The notes under the pieces are model-generated. The model was not told where the DNA came from. It was given only the letters and a program-made list of their open reading frames with translations, and ran no database searches. This document shows, one piece after another, positions 33,346 to 41,997 of a DNA stretch of 64,000 nucleotides. Every line of letters begins with the position of its first letter. Position 1 is the first letter of the stretch. The stretch is taken from NCBI RefSeq assembly GCF_042685745.1, contig NZ_JBHUNT010000001.1, positions 62,001-126,000 of the forward strand, read 5' to 3'. The DNA comes from Prauserella_A oleivorans (GTDB lineage: Bacteria > Actinomycetota > Actinomycetes > Mycobacteriales > Pseudonocardiaceae). A program made the position numbers and the translations under genes.

Positions 33346-35056
33346 GCGGCAGCCGCAGCGCGCCAGGCGCGCCCGCGGGCACCACGGGGTTCTTCGGCGC
33401 GATCGGGTCGAGCCGCACATAGCCCTCGGACTGGGCGGGCCTCGGGTCGGCCTCGCCCTTGTTCGGCCAGAACGAGAACGCCCGTTCCGCCTGCGCCGTG
33501 ATCGTCAGCGACGGGTTCACGCCGAGGTTGGCCGTGATCGCCGAGCCGTCCACCACGTGCAGGTTCGGGTAGTTGTAGACGCGGTGGTAGGGGTCGATGA
33601 CCCCCTTGTCGGGGCTCGTGCCGATCGGTGCGCCACCGATGAAGTGCGCCGTCAGCGGGATGTTGAAGATCTCCCCCCAGGTGCCGCCCGCCATACCGCC
33701 GATGTGCTCGGCGGTACGCAGGTTCGCTTCGTGGCCGGCCTTGATGAACGTCGGGTTCGGCTCGCCGTGGCCCTGCTTGGACGTGTACCGCCTGCGGCCG
33801 AACAGCCCGCGCTTGGTGTAGGTGGTGATGGAGTTGTCGAGGCTCTGCATCACCAGCAGGATCACGGTCCGTTCGCTCCACCGGTACGCGTTGAGCAGCT
33901 TGGCCGTCTTGACCGGGTGCTTGAGCACGAACCTGACCGCCTGCAGCCAGCGCGGCACGTCGAGGCTGCCGTCGGTGGCGACGGTCTGCAGCAGGCTCAT
34001 CGCGTTGCTGCCCTTGCCGTAGCGCACCGGCTCGATGTGGGTGTTCTCGTCGGGGTGGATGGAGGACGTGATGGCCACGCCGCGGCTGTAGTCGTTCTCG
34101 GGATCCACCGACGTGCGGGCCGCGCCGATGATCGCCTCGGAGTTGGTGCGGGTGAGCTCGCCCAGACGCGGCGAGAGCCGCGGCAGCGCGCCGGTGTCCC
34201 GCATCGTGTGCAGCAGCCGTTGCGTACCCCAGGTGCCCGCGGCGAATACCACGTGGGTGGCCGTGAGCGTGTGCGTGAACCGGCGGGAGGTGGTGCCGGT
34301 CTTGCGGATGTCGACCTCGAACGTGGAGTCGCCGCGCGGGCGCACGGCCGTGACGGTGGTGAGCGGAATGACCTTCGCTCCGCTCCGCTCGGCGAGATAG
34401 AGGTAGTTCTTGACGAGCGTGTTCTTCGCGCCGACGCGGCAACCGGTCATGCAGGAGCCGCATTCGGTGCATCCCGTGCGCGCGGGCCCCACCCCGCCGA
34501 AGAAGGGATCGGGCACCTCGTCGCCGGGCTTGCCGAAGTACACACCGACCGGCGTCGGGTGGTAGGAGTCGGGCACACCCAGGTCGGCGGCGACCTTGCG
34601 CATGACCTCGTCGGACGGCGTCACCGTCGGGTTGGTCACCACCCCGAGCATGCGGCTCGCCTGGTCGTAGTGCGGGGCGAGTTCGGCTTCCCAGTCGGTG
34701 ATGTGCGCCCACTGACGGTCGCGGTAGAACGGTTTGAGCGGGCGGTACAGCGTGTTCGCGTAGACGAGCGACCCGCCGCCGACGCCCGATCCGGCGAGGA
34801 TCATGACGTCCTTGAGCAGGTGGATGCGCTGGATGCCGAAGCAGCCGAGCCGCGGCGCCCACAGATACCGGCGCAGGTCCCAGGACGTCTCGGCGAACTC
34901 GTCGTCGGCGAAGCGGCGGCCCGCCTCGATCACGGCGACGCGGTAGCCCTTCTCCGTGAGCCGCAGGGCGGCGACGCTGCCCCCGAATCCGGATCCGACG
35001 ACGATGACGTCGTAGTCGGGCGAGCCATCGGCGGTGATGGTGTTACGCGAAGTCAC
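33329..35056 (-). CDS. choD: GMC-type FAD oxidoreductase, cholesterol oxidase ChoD homologue
   Basis: 575 residues with the FAD dinucleotide fold YDVIVVGSGFGGSVAALRL at the N-terminus, GSGVGGGSLVYANTLY as the GMC-type FAD signature and DGSAITANLGVNPSLTITA near the C-terminus, as in GMC oxidoreductases. A cysteine cluster C196-x2-C199-x2-C202-x3-C206 has ferredoxin-type spacing. The gene is in the same place as mycobacterial Rv3409c (choD) next to guaB3 and guaB2; in that family true cholesterol oxidase activity is disputed, so the substrate is uncertain. GTG start at 35056 lies 6 bases after TACAGT, consistent with a leaderless mRNA. Confidence 0.87.
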   Translation of the reverse strand: MTSRNTITADGSPDYDVIVVGSGFGGSVAALRLTEKGYRVAVIEAGRRFADDEFAETSWDLRRYLWAPRLGCFGIQRIHLLKDVMILAGSGVGGGSLVYANTLYRPLKPFYRDRQWAHITDWEAELAPHYDQASRMLGVVTNPTVTPSDEVMRKVAADLGVPDSYHPTPVGVYFGKPGDEVPDPFFGGVGPARTGCTECGSCMTGCRVGAKNTLVKNYLYLAERSGAKVIPLTTVTAVRPRGDSTFEVDIRKTGTTSRRFTHTLTATHVVFAAGTWGTQRLLHTMRDTGALPRLSPRLGELTRTNSEAIIGAARTSVDPENDYSRGVAITSSIHPDENTHIEPVRYGKGSNAMSLLQTVATDGSLDVPRWLQAVRFVLKHPVKTAKLLNAYRWSERTVILLVMQSLDNSITTYTKRGLFGRRRYTSKQGHGEPNPTFIKAGHEANLRTAEHIGGMAGGTWGEIFNIPLTAHFIGGAPIGTSPDKGVIDPYHRVYNYPNLHVVDGSAITANLGVNPSLTITAQAERAFSFWPNKGEADPRPAQSEGYVRLDPIAPKNPVVPAGAPGALRLPLTPAP

Positions 35057-35062
35057 AGAAAA

Positions 35063-35091
35063 ACTGTAACCACGCCGACGGCTTCTGACCA
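35063..35091 (-). promoter_or_regulatory. Predicted promoter of choD
   Basis: TGGTCA (35091-35086, 4 of 6 consensus) and TACAGT (35068-35063) are spaced by 17 bases. The start falls on the choD GTG. Confidence 0.5.
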
Positions 35092-35110
35092 GAGGTAAGT
35101 TACTGGCGCG

Positions 35111-36256
35111 TCAATTACGCACGGTGAGACCGACGCGCTGGAACTCCTTCAGGTCGGAGTAGCCGGTCTTGGCCAGTGCCCGGCGGAGGGCGCCGAACAG
35201 GTTCACCACACCCTGCGGGTCCTGCGCGGGGCCGTGCAGCAGCGTCTTGAGGTCCACCTCGGCGCTCGGCACGGGCGCCACACGCGAGCGCGGAAGCGAC
35301 GGGTGCGCGCCGGCGGCCGTCCAGTACAGCCCCTTGCCCGGCGCCTCGGCGGCCCCGGCGAGCGGCGCGCCCAGCATCACCGCGTCGGCACCGCACGCAA
35401 TGGCCTTGGCGATGTCGCCGCTGTAGCTGATGCCGCCATCGGCGAGCACGTGGACGTAGCGGCCACCCGTCTCGTCGAGGTAGTCGCGCCGCGCGGCGGC
35501 GGCGTCGATGATGGCCGTCGCCATCGGCACGCCGATGCCGAGCACGCGATCGGTGCTGGTGACGCCCGGCGTGTAGCCGTGGCCGACGATCACGCCCGCC
35601 GCGCCGGTGCGCATGAGGTGCATGGCCGTGCGGTAGTCGCTCACGCCGCCCGCGATCACCGGCACGTCGAGGTTGGCGATGAACTCCTTGAGGTTCAGCG
35701 GGTCGGGCGCGTCACCGTCGTCCTGGCCCACGTGCTCGGCGGAGACGATGGTGCCCTGGACGATGAGGATCTCCACGCCCGCCGACAGCAGGTGCGGCGT
35801 GAGCTCGGCGGCGTGCTGCGGGCTGACCCGCGCGGCCACGGTGACCCCGGAGTCCCGCACCGCACGGACGGCCTCGGTCAGCAGGTCGGGCCGGATGGGC
35901 GCCGAGTGCAGCTCCTGCAGCAGCGACACGACCTCGGAGAGCGCGGCGCCGTCCTTGGCGGCCTCCGCGACCCGGGCGAGCGCGGCCTCCGCATCGGGGT
36001 GCCGGGCCCACACGCCCTCGGCGTTGAGCACGCCGAGCCCGCCGAGCCTGCCGATGTGGACAGCGGTGTCCGGCGAGACGATCGCGTCCGTCGGGTGCGT
36101 CACGAAGGGCAGGTCGAACCGGTAGGCGTCGATCTGCCAGCTGGTGGACACGACCTTCGACGACCGCGTGCGCCGCGACGGCACGATGTCGATGTCATCG
36201 AGGTCATACGACCGCCGCGCGGTGCGGCCCATGCCGATCTCGACCAGATCCCGCAC
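35111..36256 (-). CDS. guaB3: IMP dehydrogenase-like protein GuaB3
   Basis: 381 residues of the GuaB3 family, a TIM-barrel protein related to IMP dehydrogenase and GMP reductase and conserved beside guaB in actinobacteria. MGRTARRSYDLDDIDIVPSRRTRSS is the typical N-terminus. Phosphate-binding segments VIAGGVSDYRTAMHLMRTGAAGVIVG and LADGGISYSGDIAKAIACGADAVMLG are intact. The loop that carries the catalytic Cys in IMPDH reads GYTPGVTSTDRVLGIGVP, with no Cys, so catalysis like IMPDH is unlikely. CBS domains are absent. GTG 36256 preferred. Follows guaB on the same strand with a gap of 87 bases. Confidence 0.92.
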   Translation of the reverse strand: MRDLVEIGMGRTARRSYDLDDIDIVPSRRTRSSKVVSTSWQIDAYRFDLPFVTHPTDAIVSPDTAVHIGRLGGLGVLNAEGVWARHPDAEAALARVAEAAKDGAALSEVVSLLQELHSAPIRPDLLTEAVRAVRDSGVTVAARVSPQHAAELTPHLLSAGVEILIVQGTIVSAEHVGQDDGDAPDPLNLKEFIANLDVPVIAGGVSDYRTAMHLMRTGAAGVIVGHGYTPGVTSTDRVLGIGVPMATAIIDAAAARRDYLDETGGRYVHVLADGGISYSGDIAKAIACGADAVMLGAPLAGAAEAPGKGLYWTAAGAHPSLPRSRVAPVPSAEVDLKTLLHGPAQDPQGVVNLFGALRRALAKTGYSDLKEFQRVGLTVRN

Positions 36257-36343
36257 GTCACGTCCCTTCTCCCCGCGAAACACTGCGGGCTCATTGTGGC
36301 TCCCGTGCCCGCACCGGCGGTCACGGGTGGCCCAGGCGGCGTT

Positions 36344-37888
36344 CTACCGCGTGGTGTAGTTCGGCGACTCGACCGTCATGGTCACGTCGTGCGGGTGGCT
36401 CTCCTTGAGCCCGGCCGCGGTGATGCGCACCAGCTGGGCCCGCTGCAGTTCGGGAATCGTCCGCGCCCCGGCGTAGCCCATGCCCGACCGCAGGCCGCCG
36501 ACGAGCTGGTGCACGACGTTCGCCAGCGGGCCACGGAACGGGATGCGCCCCTCGATGCCCTCGGGCACCAGCTTGTCCTCGGAGAGCACGTCGTCCTGCG
36601 CGTAGCGGTCCTTGGAGTACGAGCGCTGCTCGCCACGCGAACGCATGGCGCCGAGCGAGCCCATGCCGCGGTAGGTCTTGTACTGCTTGCCGTTGACGAG
36701 AATCACCTCGCCGGGCGCCTCGGCGGTGCCCGCGAGCAGGCTGCCGAGCATCGCCGCGGACGCGCCCGCGGCGATGGCCTTGGCGATGTCCCCCGAGTAC
36801 TGGATGCCGCCGTCACCGATCACCGGCACACCCGCGGGCCGGCACGCCTTGTCGGCCTCGTAGATCGCCGAGATCTGCGGCACGCCGACACCGGCGACCA
36901 CCCGGGTGGTGCAGATCGAGCCCGGCCCGACACCGACCTTGACGCCGTCGGCCCCGGCCTCCACGAGCGCCTGCGCGCCCGCGCGCGTCGCAACGTTGCC
37001 GCCCACGACGTCGACCGTGTCCCCGAGCTCCTTCTTCAGCAGCGACACGGTCTCCAGCACCGCGCGGGAGTGGCCGTGCGCGGTGTCGACCATGAGCACG
37101 TCCACCCCGGCGTCGGCGAGGGCCATCGCGCGCTGGTGACCGTCGGCGCCCACCCCGACGGCGGCGCCGACCAGCAGTCTGCCGTCGTGGTCCTTGGTGG
37201 CGTCGGGGTACTGCTCGGTCTTGACGAAGTCCTTGACGGTGATGAGCCCGCGCAGCTTGCCCGCACCGTCGACGATCGGCAGCTTCTCGATCTTGTGCTT
37301 GCGCAGCAGCCCGAGCGCCGCCTCGGCGGTGACCCCGACCTGCGCGGTCACCAGCGGGGCCTTGGTCATCACCTCGCGCACCGGCCTGCTGTGGTCGACC
37401 TCGAACCGCATGTCGCGGTTGGTGATGATGCCCACCAGCTGGCCCGATGCGTCGGTCACCGGCACGCCGGAGATCCGGAACCGGGCGCACAGCGCGTCGA
37501 CCTCGGCGAGGGTGTCGTCCGGCGAGCACGTCACCGGATCGGTGACCATGCCCGCCTCGCTGCGCTTGACCACCTCGACGGCCTGCGCCTGCTCGTCGAT
37601 CGGCAGGTTGCGCTGCAGCACGCCCATGCCGCCCTGGCGCGCCATCGCGATGGCCATGCGCGCCTCGGTGACGGTGTCCATGGCCGCGGACAGCAGCGGG
37701 ATCCGCAGCGTGACGTTGCGGGTCAGCCGGGTGCTCGTGTCGACGGCGCTGGGGACGACGTCCGACTCGGCGGGCAACAGCAGCACGTCGTCGAAGGTCA
37801 GCCCGACCATCGCGAACTTCTCCGGGATGGCGGCACTCCCGTCCTCCGCGGGGGCAAGGACGTCTGCGGAGGTGAACTCGCTCGTCAT
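36344..37888 (-). CDS. guaB: IMP dehydrogenase GuaB
   Basis: GuaB (514 residues) oxidises IMP to XMP with NAD, the committed step to GMP. The barrel starts TFDDVLLLPAESDVVPS. Two CBS domains are inserted at about 110-225 (MVTDPVTCSPDDTLAEV; FRISGVPVTDASGQLVGIIT). The active-site loop GPGSICTTRVVAGVGVPQ carries the catalytic Cys. The flap has RYAQDD. ATG at 37888 with AGGAAGG upstream. Divergent from the DUF5319 gene, as in mycobacteria. Confidence 0.97.
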   Translation of the reverse strand: MTSEFTSADVLAPAEDGSAAIPEKFAMVGLTFDDVLLLPAESDVVPSAVDTSTRLTRNVTLRIPLLSAAMDTVTEARMAIAMARQGGMGVLQRNLPIDEQAQAVEVVKRSEAGMVTDPVTCSPDDTLAEVDALCARFRISGVPVTDASGQLVGIITNRDMRFEVDHSRPVREVMTKAPLVTAQVGVTAEAALGLLRKHKIEKLPIVDGAGKLRGLITVKDFVKTEQYPDATKDHDGRLLVGAAVGVGADGHQRAMALADAGVDVLMVDTAHGHSRAVLETVSLLKKELGDTVDVVGGNVATRAGAQALVEAGADGVKVGVGPGSICTTRVVAGVGVPQISAIYEADKACRPAGVPVIGDGGIQYSGDIAKAIAAGASAAMLGSLLAGTAEAPGEVILVNGKQYKTYRGMGSLGAMRSRGEQRSYSKDRYAQDDVLSEDKLVPEGIEGRIPFRGPLANVVHQLVGGLRSGMGYAGARTIPELQRAQLVRITAAGLKESHPHDVTMTVESPNYTTR

Positions 37889-37983
37889 ACTGCCGGGTAA
37901 CCTTCCTCGCGGGTGAAGCCAACAGGGGTTTTCGGCCCTGTTAACGATGGTATCTGGACGCGCCCCGGTACCTTCCCGGTACC

Positions 37984-38379
37984 GTGCAGGCCGTGCCGCA
38001 CGATGTGTTGCCCCCAGACCCGTTCGCCGACGACCCGAACGACCCCGCCAGGGAGATCGCCGCCCTCGACGAACCGGTGGCGGAGCCGATCACTCCCGAG
38101 GAGCGCTCCGAGCTCCTCGCGGACCTGTCGGATCTCGCCGTCTACCAGGCACTTCTCCAGCCGCGTGGCATTCGCGGGATCGTGGTGGACTGCGGCGAAT
38201 GCGACCAACCGCACTACCACGACTGGCACCTGCTCAGGGCGAGCCTGGAGCAACTGCTCAACGACGGCAGGATGCGTCCCCACGAGCCCGCCTACGACCC
38301 GAATCCGGCGGATTATGTGACGTGGGACTACTGCCGCGGCTTCGCCGACGGCATCACGACCACCGAGAACGCCTACTAG
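37984..38379 (+). CDS. DUF5319 family protein
   Basis: 131 residues, acidic, soluble. Begins VQAVPHDVLPPDPFADDPNDP and contains VVDCGECDQPHYHDWHLLRASL with two Cys and several His that could bind a metal, and WDYCRGFADG near the end. It corresponds to the actinobacterial DUF5319 family (mycobacterial Rv3412), always near guaB and sigD, function unknown. TACCTT at 37969-37974 lies nine bases before the GTG, so a leaderless or nearly leaderless mRNA is likely. Followed by a strong terminator. Confidence 0.88.
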   Translation: MQAVPHDVLPPDPFADDPNDPAREIAALDEPVAEPITPEERSELLADLSDLAVYQALLQPRGIRGIVVDCGECDQPHYHDWHLLRASLEQLLNDGRMRPHEPAYDPNPADYVTWDYCRGFADGITTTENAY

Positions 38380-38390
38380 CAGGGCCGACG

Positions 38391-38435
38391 ACGGCAAAGG
38401 CGCTCCGTCCCGGGTGGGCGGAGCGCCTTTGCCGT
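38391..38435. terminator. Very strong terminator between DUF5319 and rsdA
   Basis: ACGGCAAAGGCGCTCCG / CGGAGCGCCTTTGCCGT is a perfect 17-bp stem with an 11-base loop, between convergent stops at 38379 (+) and 38518 (-). Confidence 0.85.
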
Positions 38436-38517
38436 GTCGAACGTCTCGTTCCCGGTCCACGGCATGACGCGGACATCGGGCCGCCCGCCCCGACCGGACG
38501 TCGTGGCGAGCGTCTCG

Positions 38518-39537
38518 TCAGTTGGTGGTGGATCCGGTGCCCGACGTGCCGGAGACGTCGCCGCTCGACGGGTCGCCGATGATGGCGGGCGACTTGCCAC
38601 CGGAGCCCGACGAGGTGCCCGAGTCGCCCGTGTTGCCGGTGGTGTCGTCGCTCGGGCTGCTCGGCGTCGGCTCGGTGGTGGTCGGCGGCGTGGTCGGGTC
38701 GGACGACGTGTCGTCCGGTGTGCCGCTCGGCGGCGGGTCCGTCGGTTCGGGCCCCGGCCCCGGTCCCGGCGCCGGCTGCGGGTCGCTGGGCGAGGTGTCG
38801 AGCGGCGAGGTGGTGCTGGAGTCCGGCGTCGTGGTGGTTGCCGAGGACGACGACTGGGCCGGCGGCGTCGTGGGCCTGTTCAGCTCGGCCATCAGCTGCA
38901 GGTGCCGGGCCTTGAGCCGGGCGGCCTCCTCGGTCGCCGTAACCTGCCGCAGCGCCTCTTCCGCCTGCGCGAGCGCGCGGCGGGCGTCGTCGTAGCGCTG
39001 CTGGGCGAGTGCGAGCTGGGCCTCCTGCATGGCCGTCCGCACCGACGCGGCCGCCTCGATGGAGCGCGCGTGGTCGGCGTAGAGCACCTTGCTCAGGCCC
39101 CACAGGGTGTCGCCGGGCTGGGCGTCGCGCGCGGCGAGGGCGGTGCCGGTGAAGCCGATCGCGAGCACCGCCGCCGCGGCGGCGACCGGCACCAGGAAGC
39201 GGCGACGGCGGCCCTGGCCCGCGTGCCGGTGGGCGAGGGCGGCGGTCCTGATCTCGGTGACGGCCGTCGGCGTGTCGACGAGGTCGGGCATCGGCTCGCT
39301 GTCGATGTCCCGGCGCCACGCGAGCAGTAGGGCGTTCAGCTCCTGGTCACCGAGGCTGTCGGCAACGCGAGGGTCCGGTCCGCCGAGCGCGTCGAGCAGG
39401 GCATCGTCCGCCTGTACCACGGAGAGGTCGACCGTGGCCGAGGACTCGGCGTCGGCCTCCCCGTACTGGTGGGAGGAGCCTGCGGACCCGCCCTTCCCGT
39501 GCTCGTGCTCGTCGCTACCGCCTCTTCGTTCCGTCAC
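38518..39537 (-). CDS. rsdA: Anti-sigma-D factor RsdA-like membrane protein
   Basis: 339 residues. The cytosolic N-terminal part (about 35-85: VDLSVVQADDALLDALGG and LNALLLAWRRDIDSEPMP) matches the sigma-binding helices of RsdA. A single membrane span (FLVPVAAAAAVLAIGFTGTAL) follows near residue 115. The exterior has a coiled-coil-like Ala/Arg/Glu helix (SVRTAMQEAQLALAQQRYDD) and a long Thr/Ser/Pro/Gly tail of about 110 residues. The GTG start directly follows the sigD stop (TGAGTG), so it is co-translated with its target sigma factor and should hold SigD at the membrane until degraded. Confidence 0.9.
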   Translation of the reverse strand: MTERRGGSDEHEHGKGGSAGSSHQYGEADAESSATVDLSVVQADDALLDALGGPDPRVADSLGDQELNALLLAWRRDIDSEPMPDLVDTPTAVTEIRTAALAHRHAGQGRRRRFLVPVAAAAAVLAIGFTGTALAARDAQPGDTLWGLSKVLYADHARSIEAAASVRTAMQEAQLALAQQRYDDARRALAQAEEALRQVTATEEAARLKARHLQLMAELNRPTTPPAQSSSSATTTTPDSSTTSPLDTSPSDPQPAPGPGPGPEPTDPPPSGTPDDTSSDPTTPPTTTEPTPSSPSDDTTGNTGDSGTSSGSGGKSPAIIGDPSSGDVSGTSGTGSTTN

Positions 39538-40110
39538 TCAGACCACCTCCTCAGCGGCCAGCACCTTGCGCAGCCGCGCGAGGGCGCGATGCTGGGCGAC
39601 CCTGACCGCGCCGGGGGTCGAGCCCACGGCCTCGGCGGTCTCCTCGGCGGAGAGGCCCACAACCACCCGCAACACCACGATCTCGCGTTGTTTCTCCGGC
39701 AAGACCTGCAACAGCTTGGTCATCCGTGCGTTCAACTCGCCCTGGATGGCGAACTGCTCCGGACCGACGTCCCGTTCCATCTCGTCGGGTACTTCGGCGA
39801 CGGGCTCAGCGCGGTTACGGGCAGCCGCGCGGTGCGCGTCGGCCACCTTGTGCTGAGCGATCCCGTAGACGAAAGCCAGGAACGGGCGGCCCTGGTCACG
39901 GTACGAAGGCAATGCCGTGAGCACCGCGAGACACACCTCCTGGGCCACATCGTCTGCCGAAGCGTACGAACGCTCTTGCCTGCCAACTCGGGCGCGGCAG
40001 TACCGCACCACAAGGGGACGGATTGCGGCGAGCAGCCGCTCCACCGCCTGTTGGTCTCCCTCGACAGCGGCGGCGACCGACTCGTCCAGTCCATCCCCCA
40101 CAGTGGCCAT
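39538..40110 (-). CDS. sigD: RNA polymerase sigma factor SigD (ECF-type)
   Basis: 190 residues. Region 2 has ADDVAQEVCLAVLTALPSY and RPFLAFVYGIAQHKVADAHR (2.3-2.4). Region 4 has LPEKQREIVVLRVVVGLSAEETAEAVGSTPGAVRVAQHRALARL, split here as family-typical helices. Neighbouring rsdA and the guaB/whiB3 context agree with SigD of mycobacteria, which is active in stationary phase and starvation. ATG 40110 is preferred to TTG 40119. The upstream 290 bases hold no gene. Confidence 0.93.
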   Translation of the reverse strand: MATVGDGLDESVAAAVEGDQQAVERLLAAIRPLVVRYCRARVGRQERSYASADDVAQEVCLAVLTALPSYRDQGRPFLAFVYGIAQHKVADAHRAAARNRAEPVAEVPDEMERDVGPEQFAIQGELNARMTKLLQVLPEKQREIVVLRVVVGLSAEETAEAVGSTPGAVRVAQHRALARLRKVLAAEEVV

Positions 40111-40339
40111 CGCAGACAACGATCCTGGTGTTACGTGTAGGCGTGCAAGAAGAACGGCGTGTGGCCTACTTGTCCCTCACGCCGGTGATATGCCCACCGT
40201 ACCTTCCGGCATCCCCCGTTTCCCGAACGGTAGCCGGACGCACACTCCGTGCGGCTCAACGTGCGGAAATGCGAGTCTAGCCAACGATCAAACGTTCAAC
40301 AAGCCTCACCAGGCGATACGGCGTCCCACACGTTACAGC

Positions 40340-40380
40340 GGGGCGCGGTGAACCGGTACGGCACCGATTCACCGCGCCCC
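40340..40380 (-). terminator. Terminator downstream of the bldM-like gene
   Basis: GGGGCGCGGTGAA / TTCACCGCGCCCC, a perfect 13-bp stem with a 15-base loop that itself contains CGGT/ACCG, begins 24 bases after the stop at 40404. The rest of 40111-40339 shows no gene. Confidence 0.78.
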
Positions 40381-40403
40381 GTCGAGGCCGGCCTGCAGGT
40401 TCG

Positions 40404-41000
40404 TCAGGAGACGAGACCGCGGCGGAAGCCGTGCGCGACGGCCTGCGCGCGGTCGCGCACGCCGAGCTTGCGGAACAGCCGGCGCGCGTGGGTCTTGACG
40501 GTGTCCTCGGAGAGGTACAGCTCGCGGCCGATCTGACCGTTGCTCTTGCCCTGGCTCATCCCGCGCAGCACCTGCAGCTCGCGCTCGGTGAGCTGGACGC
40601 CCGGGTCGGAGGGCTGGCGAGGAGCGGGGACGGACGTGCTGGCGAGGGTGTGCGCGAGCGCGGCGACGAGCTCGGGGCGCGACGCGTCCCAGCGCAGGTA
40701 GCCACGCGCGCCGCCGGCGATCGCGGCGGCGATGCTGCCCGCGTCGTCGGGCGCGCCGAACACGATCACGTTGGCCTGCGGGTTCGCGGACACCAGCCTG
40801 CGCGTCGCCTCGACTCCGGTGGGCACGGCGCGCTGGGTGCCGACCAGCACGACGTCGACCGGCTGCCGGGAGTAGCGGGCGAGCAACTCGTCACCGTGCG
40901 CTACACAGTCGATGCGACTGACGCCGGGGACGGCAGACATCACGCGAGTGAGACCTTCGCGGACACTGCGTCGGTCGTCGCAGATCAAGACCGTTGTCAC
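40404..41000 (-). CDS. bldM: BldM-like orphan response regulator without the phosphoacceptor Asp
   Basis: 198 residues: an N-terminal receiver-like domain (VLICDDRRSVREGLTRVM) and a C-terminal LuxR helix-turn-helix (LTERELQVLRGMSQGKSNGQIG, LSEDTVKTHARRLFRKLGVRDRAQAVAHGFRRGLVS). The C-terminus and position beside whiB3/whiD and sigD match Streptomyces BldM, a developmental regulator that does not need phosphorylation and that heterodimerises with WhiI. Here position 54, the phosphoacceptor site of BldM, is Gly (VLVGTQ), and the conserved Lys of the receiver is Arg (GYLRWDAS), so control by phosphate is excluded. GTG start with AAGGA upstream. The symbol is by homology and synteny. Confidence 0.82.
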   Translation of the reverse strand: MTTVLICDDRRSVREGLTRVMSAVPGVSRIDCVAHGDELLARYSRQPVDVVLVGTQRAVPTGVEATRRLVSANPQANVIVFGAPDDAGSIAAAIAGGARGYLRWDASRPELVAALAHTLASTSVPAPRQPSDPGVQLTERELQVLRGMSQGKSNGQIGRELYLSEDTVKTHARRLFRKLGVRDRAQAVAHGFRRGLVS

Positions 41001-41141
41001 GGGGGTTCCTTCCTGCAGCCGGGTGACGTTCCACTTCCCCTATCGGACGCTGGGGGCCGCACCTTGACACGATCCGGTGGCTTTTTTTGAAACTTCTCTG
41101 CCCCGGATGTCGGTACCGGGCGGGTGGTGCCGGACGGCACG

Positions 41142-41993
41142 TCAGATCGGCACCCACGGCGACGCGCGGGCGAGCCGCCGTCCTTCGGGGTCGGTGGCCG
41201 GTAACAGTGCGTGCAACTCGCGAGTGACCCAGGCTCGGTGCTGGTCGGCTCGGCGGGGTTCCAGATCGGCGGCCAGGAGCCCCGCAGGCCACCCCAGCGA
41301 GCCGAGCCGGTAGCTCCGGGCGGCCTCCAGCGCCGCCGTCACGAGGGCCGCGGCCCGCTCCCGTGCCACGGGCTCACCGGTGGCGGCGAGTGCGGCAGCG
41401 AGCACGAGGTCCGACTTGACGGTGTGCCGCACGGCGCCGCGCTGCCTGGCGCATGCGGCGGCCTGCTCGGCGTGCGGCACGGCGGCCGCGGCGCCCCCTC
41501 CCGCGAGGGCCACCTCGGCGCTGACCCAGCCTGCCCGCACACGGGTGCGCCAGCTTGTGACGTGCTCGGCGGCCGCCGCGATCAGCCGGCGGGACGCGGT
41601 GAGCCTGCCGAGGGCGAGATTGTCGGCGGCGAGCCCGAGCAGCGCGTCGGCACGGGCACCGGCCGGGTCGAGGCCGTCGTCGTCCGGGGTGCCGGTCGCG
41701 CCGAGCGCGCGGGCGAGCGCGGCACCGTCGAGCGGCTGTGCGGCCGCGTGCCCGCCGAGCTGCCGCCGGTGCGAGGCGAGCGTGGATCCGGCGAGTGCGG
41801 CAGCGACATCGTCGGTGCCGCGGGCGAGCGGCTGCAGGATGGACGCCGCGGCGGCGTAGCGGCCGCGGGCACCCAGCACCACGGCGGCGAGCCACCGTTC
41901 CCGCGGACCGTCGGCGGCGGCGAGGACGCGGTCGCCGAGGCCGGGATCGTCGCCGAAGGCCGCGCGCCGCAGGTCGCTCTCCCGGGTCTGCAC
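41142..41993 (-). CDS. Ala-rich helical-repeat protein, Rv3415c-like
   Basis: 283 residues, almost entirely helical and Ala/Arg/Leu-rich, with repeated helix pairs such as RWLAAVVLGARGRYAAAASILQ, ADALLGLAADNLALGRLTAS and HTVKSDLVLAAALAATGE. This is TPR-like in character. It appears equivalent to mycobacterial Rv3415c, which occupies the same place between sigD and whiB3; function unknown. GTG 41993 follows the MerR stop by four bases, so both are one unit. Confidence 0.75.
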   Translation of the reverse strand: MQTRESDLRRAAFGDDPGLGDRVLAAADGPRERWLAAVVLGARGRYAAAASILQPLARGTDDVAAALAGSTLASHRRQLGGHAAAQPLDGAALARALGATGTPDDDGLDPAGARADALLGLAADNLALGRLTASRRLIAAAAEHVTSWRTRVRAGWVSAEVALAGGGAAAAVPHAEQAAACARQRGAVRHTVKSDLVLAAALAATGEPVARERAAALVTAALEAARSYRLGSLGWPAGLLAADLEPRRADQHRAWVTRELHALLPATDPEGRRLARASPWVPI

Positions 41994-41997
41994 GTCC

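Noticed and set aside
35234..37900. An 888-codon plus-strand frame opposite guaB3 and guaB
   Set aside because: Mirror frame of two intact IMPDH-family genes; no recognisable domain.
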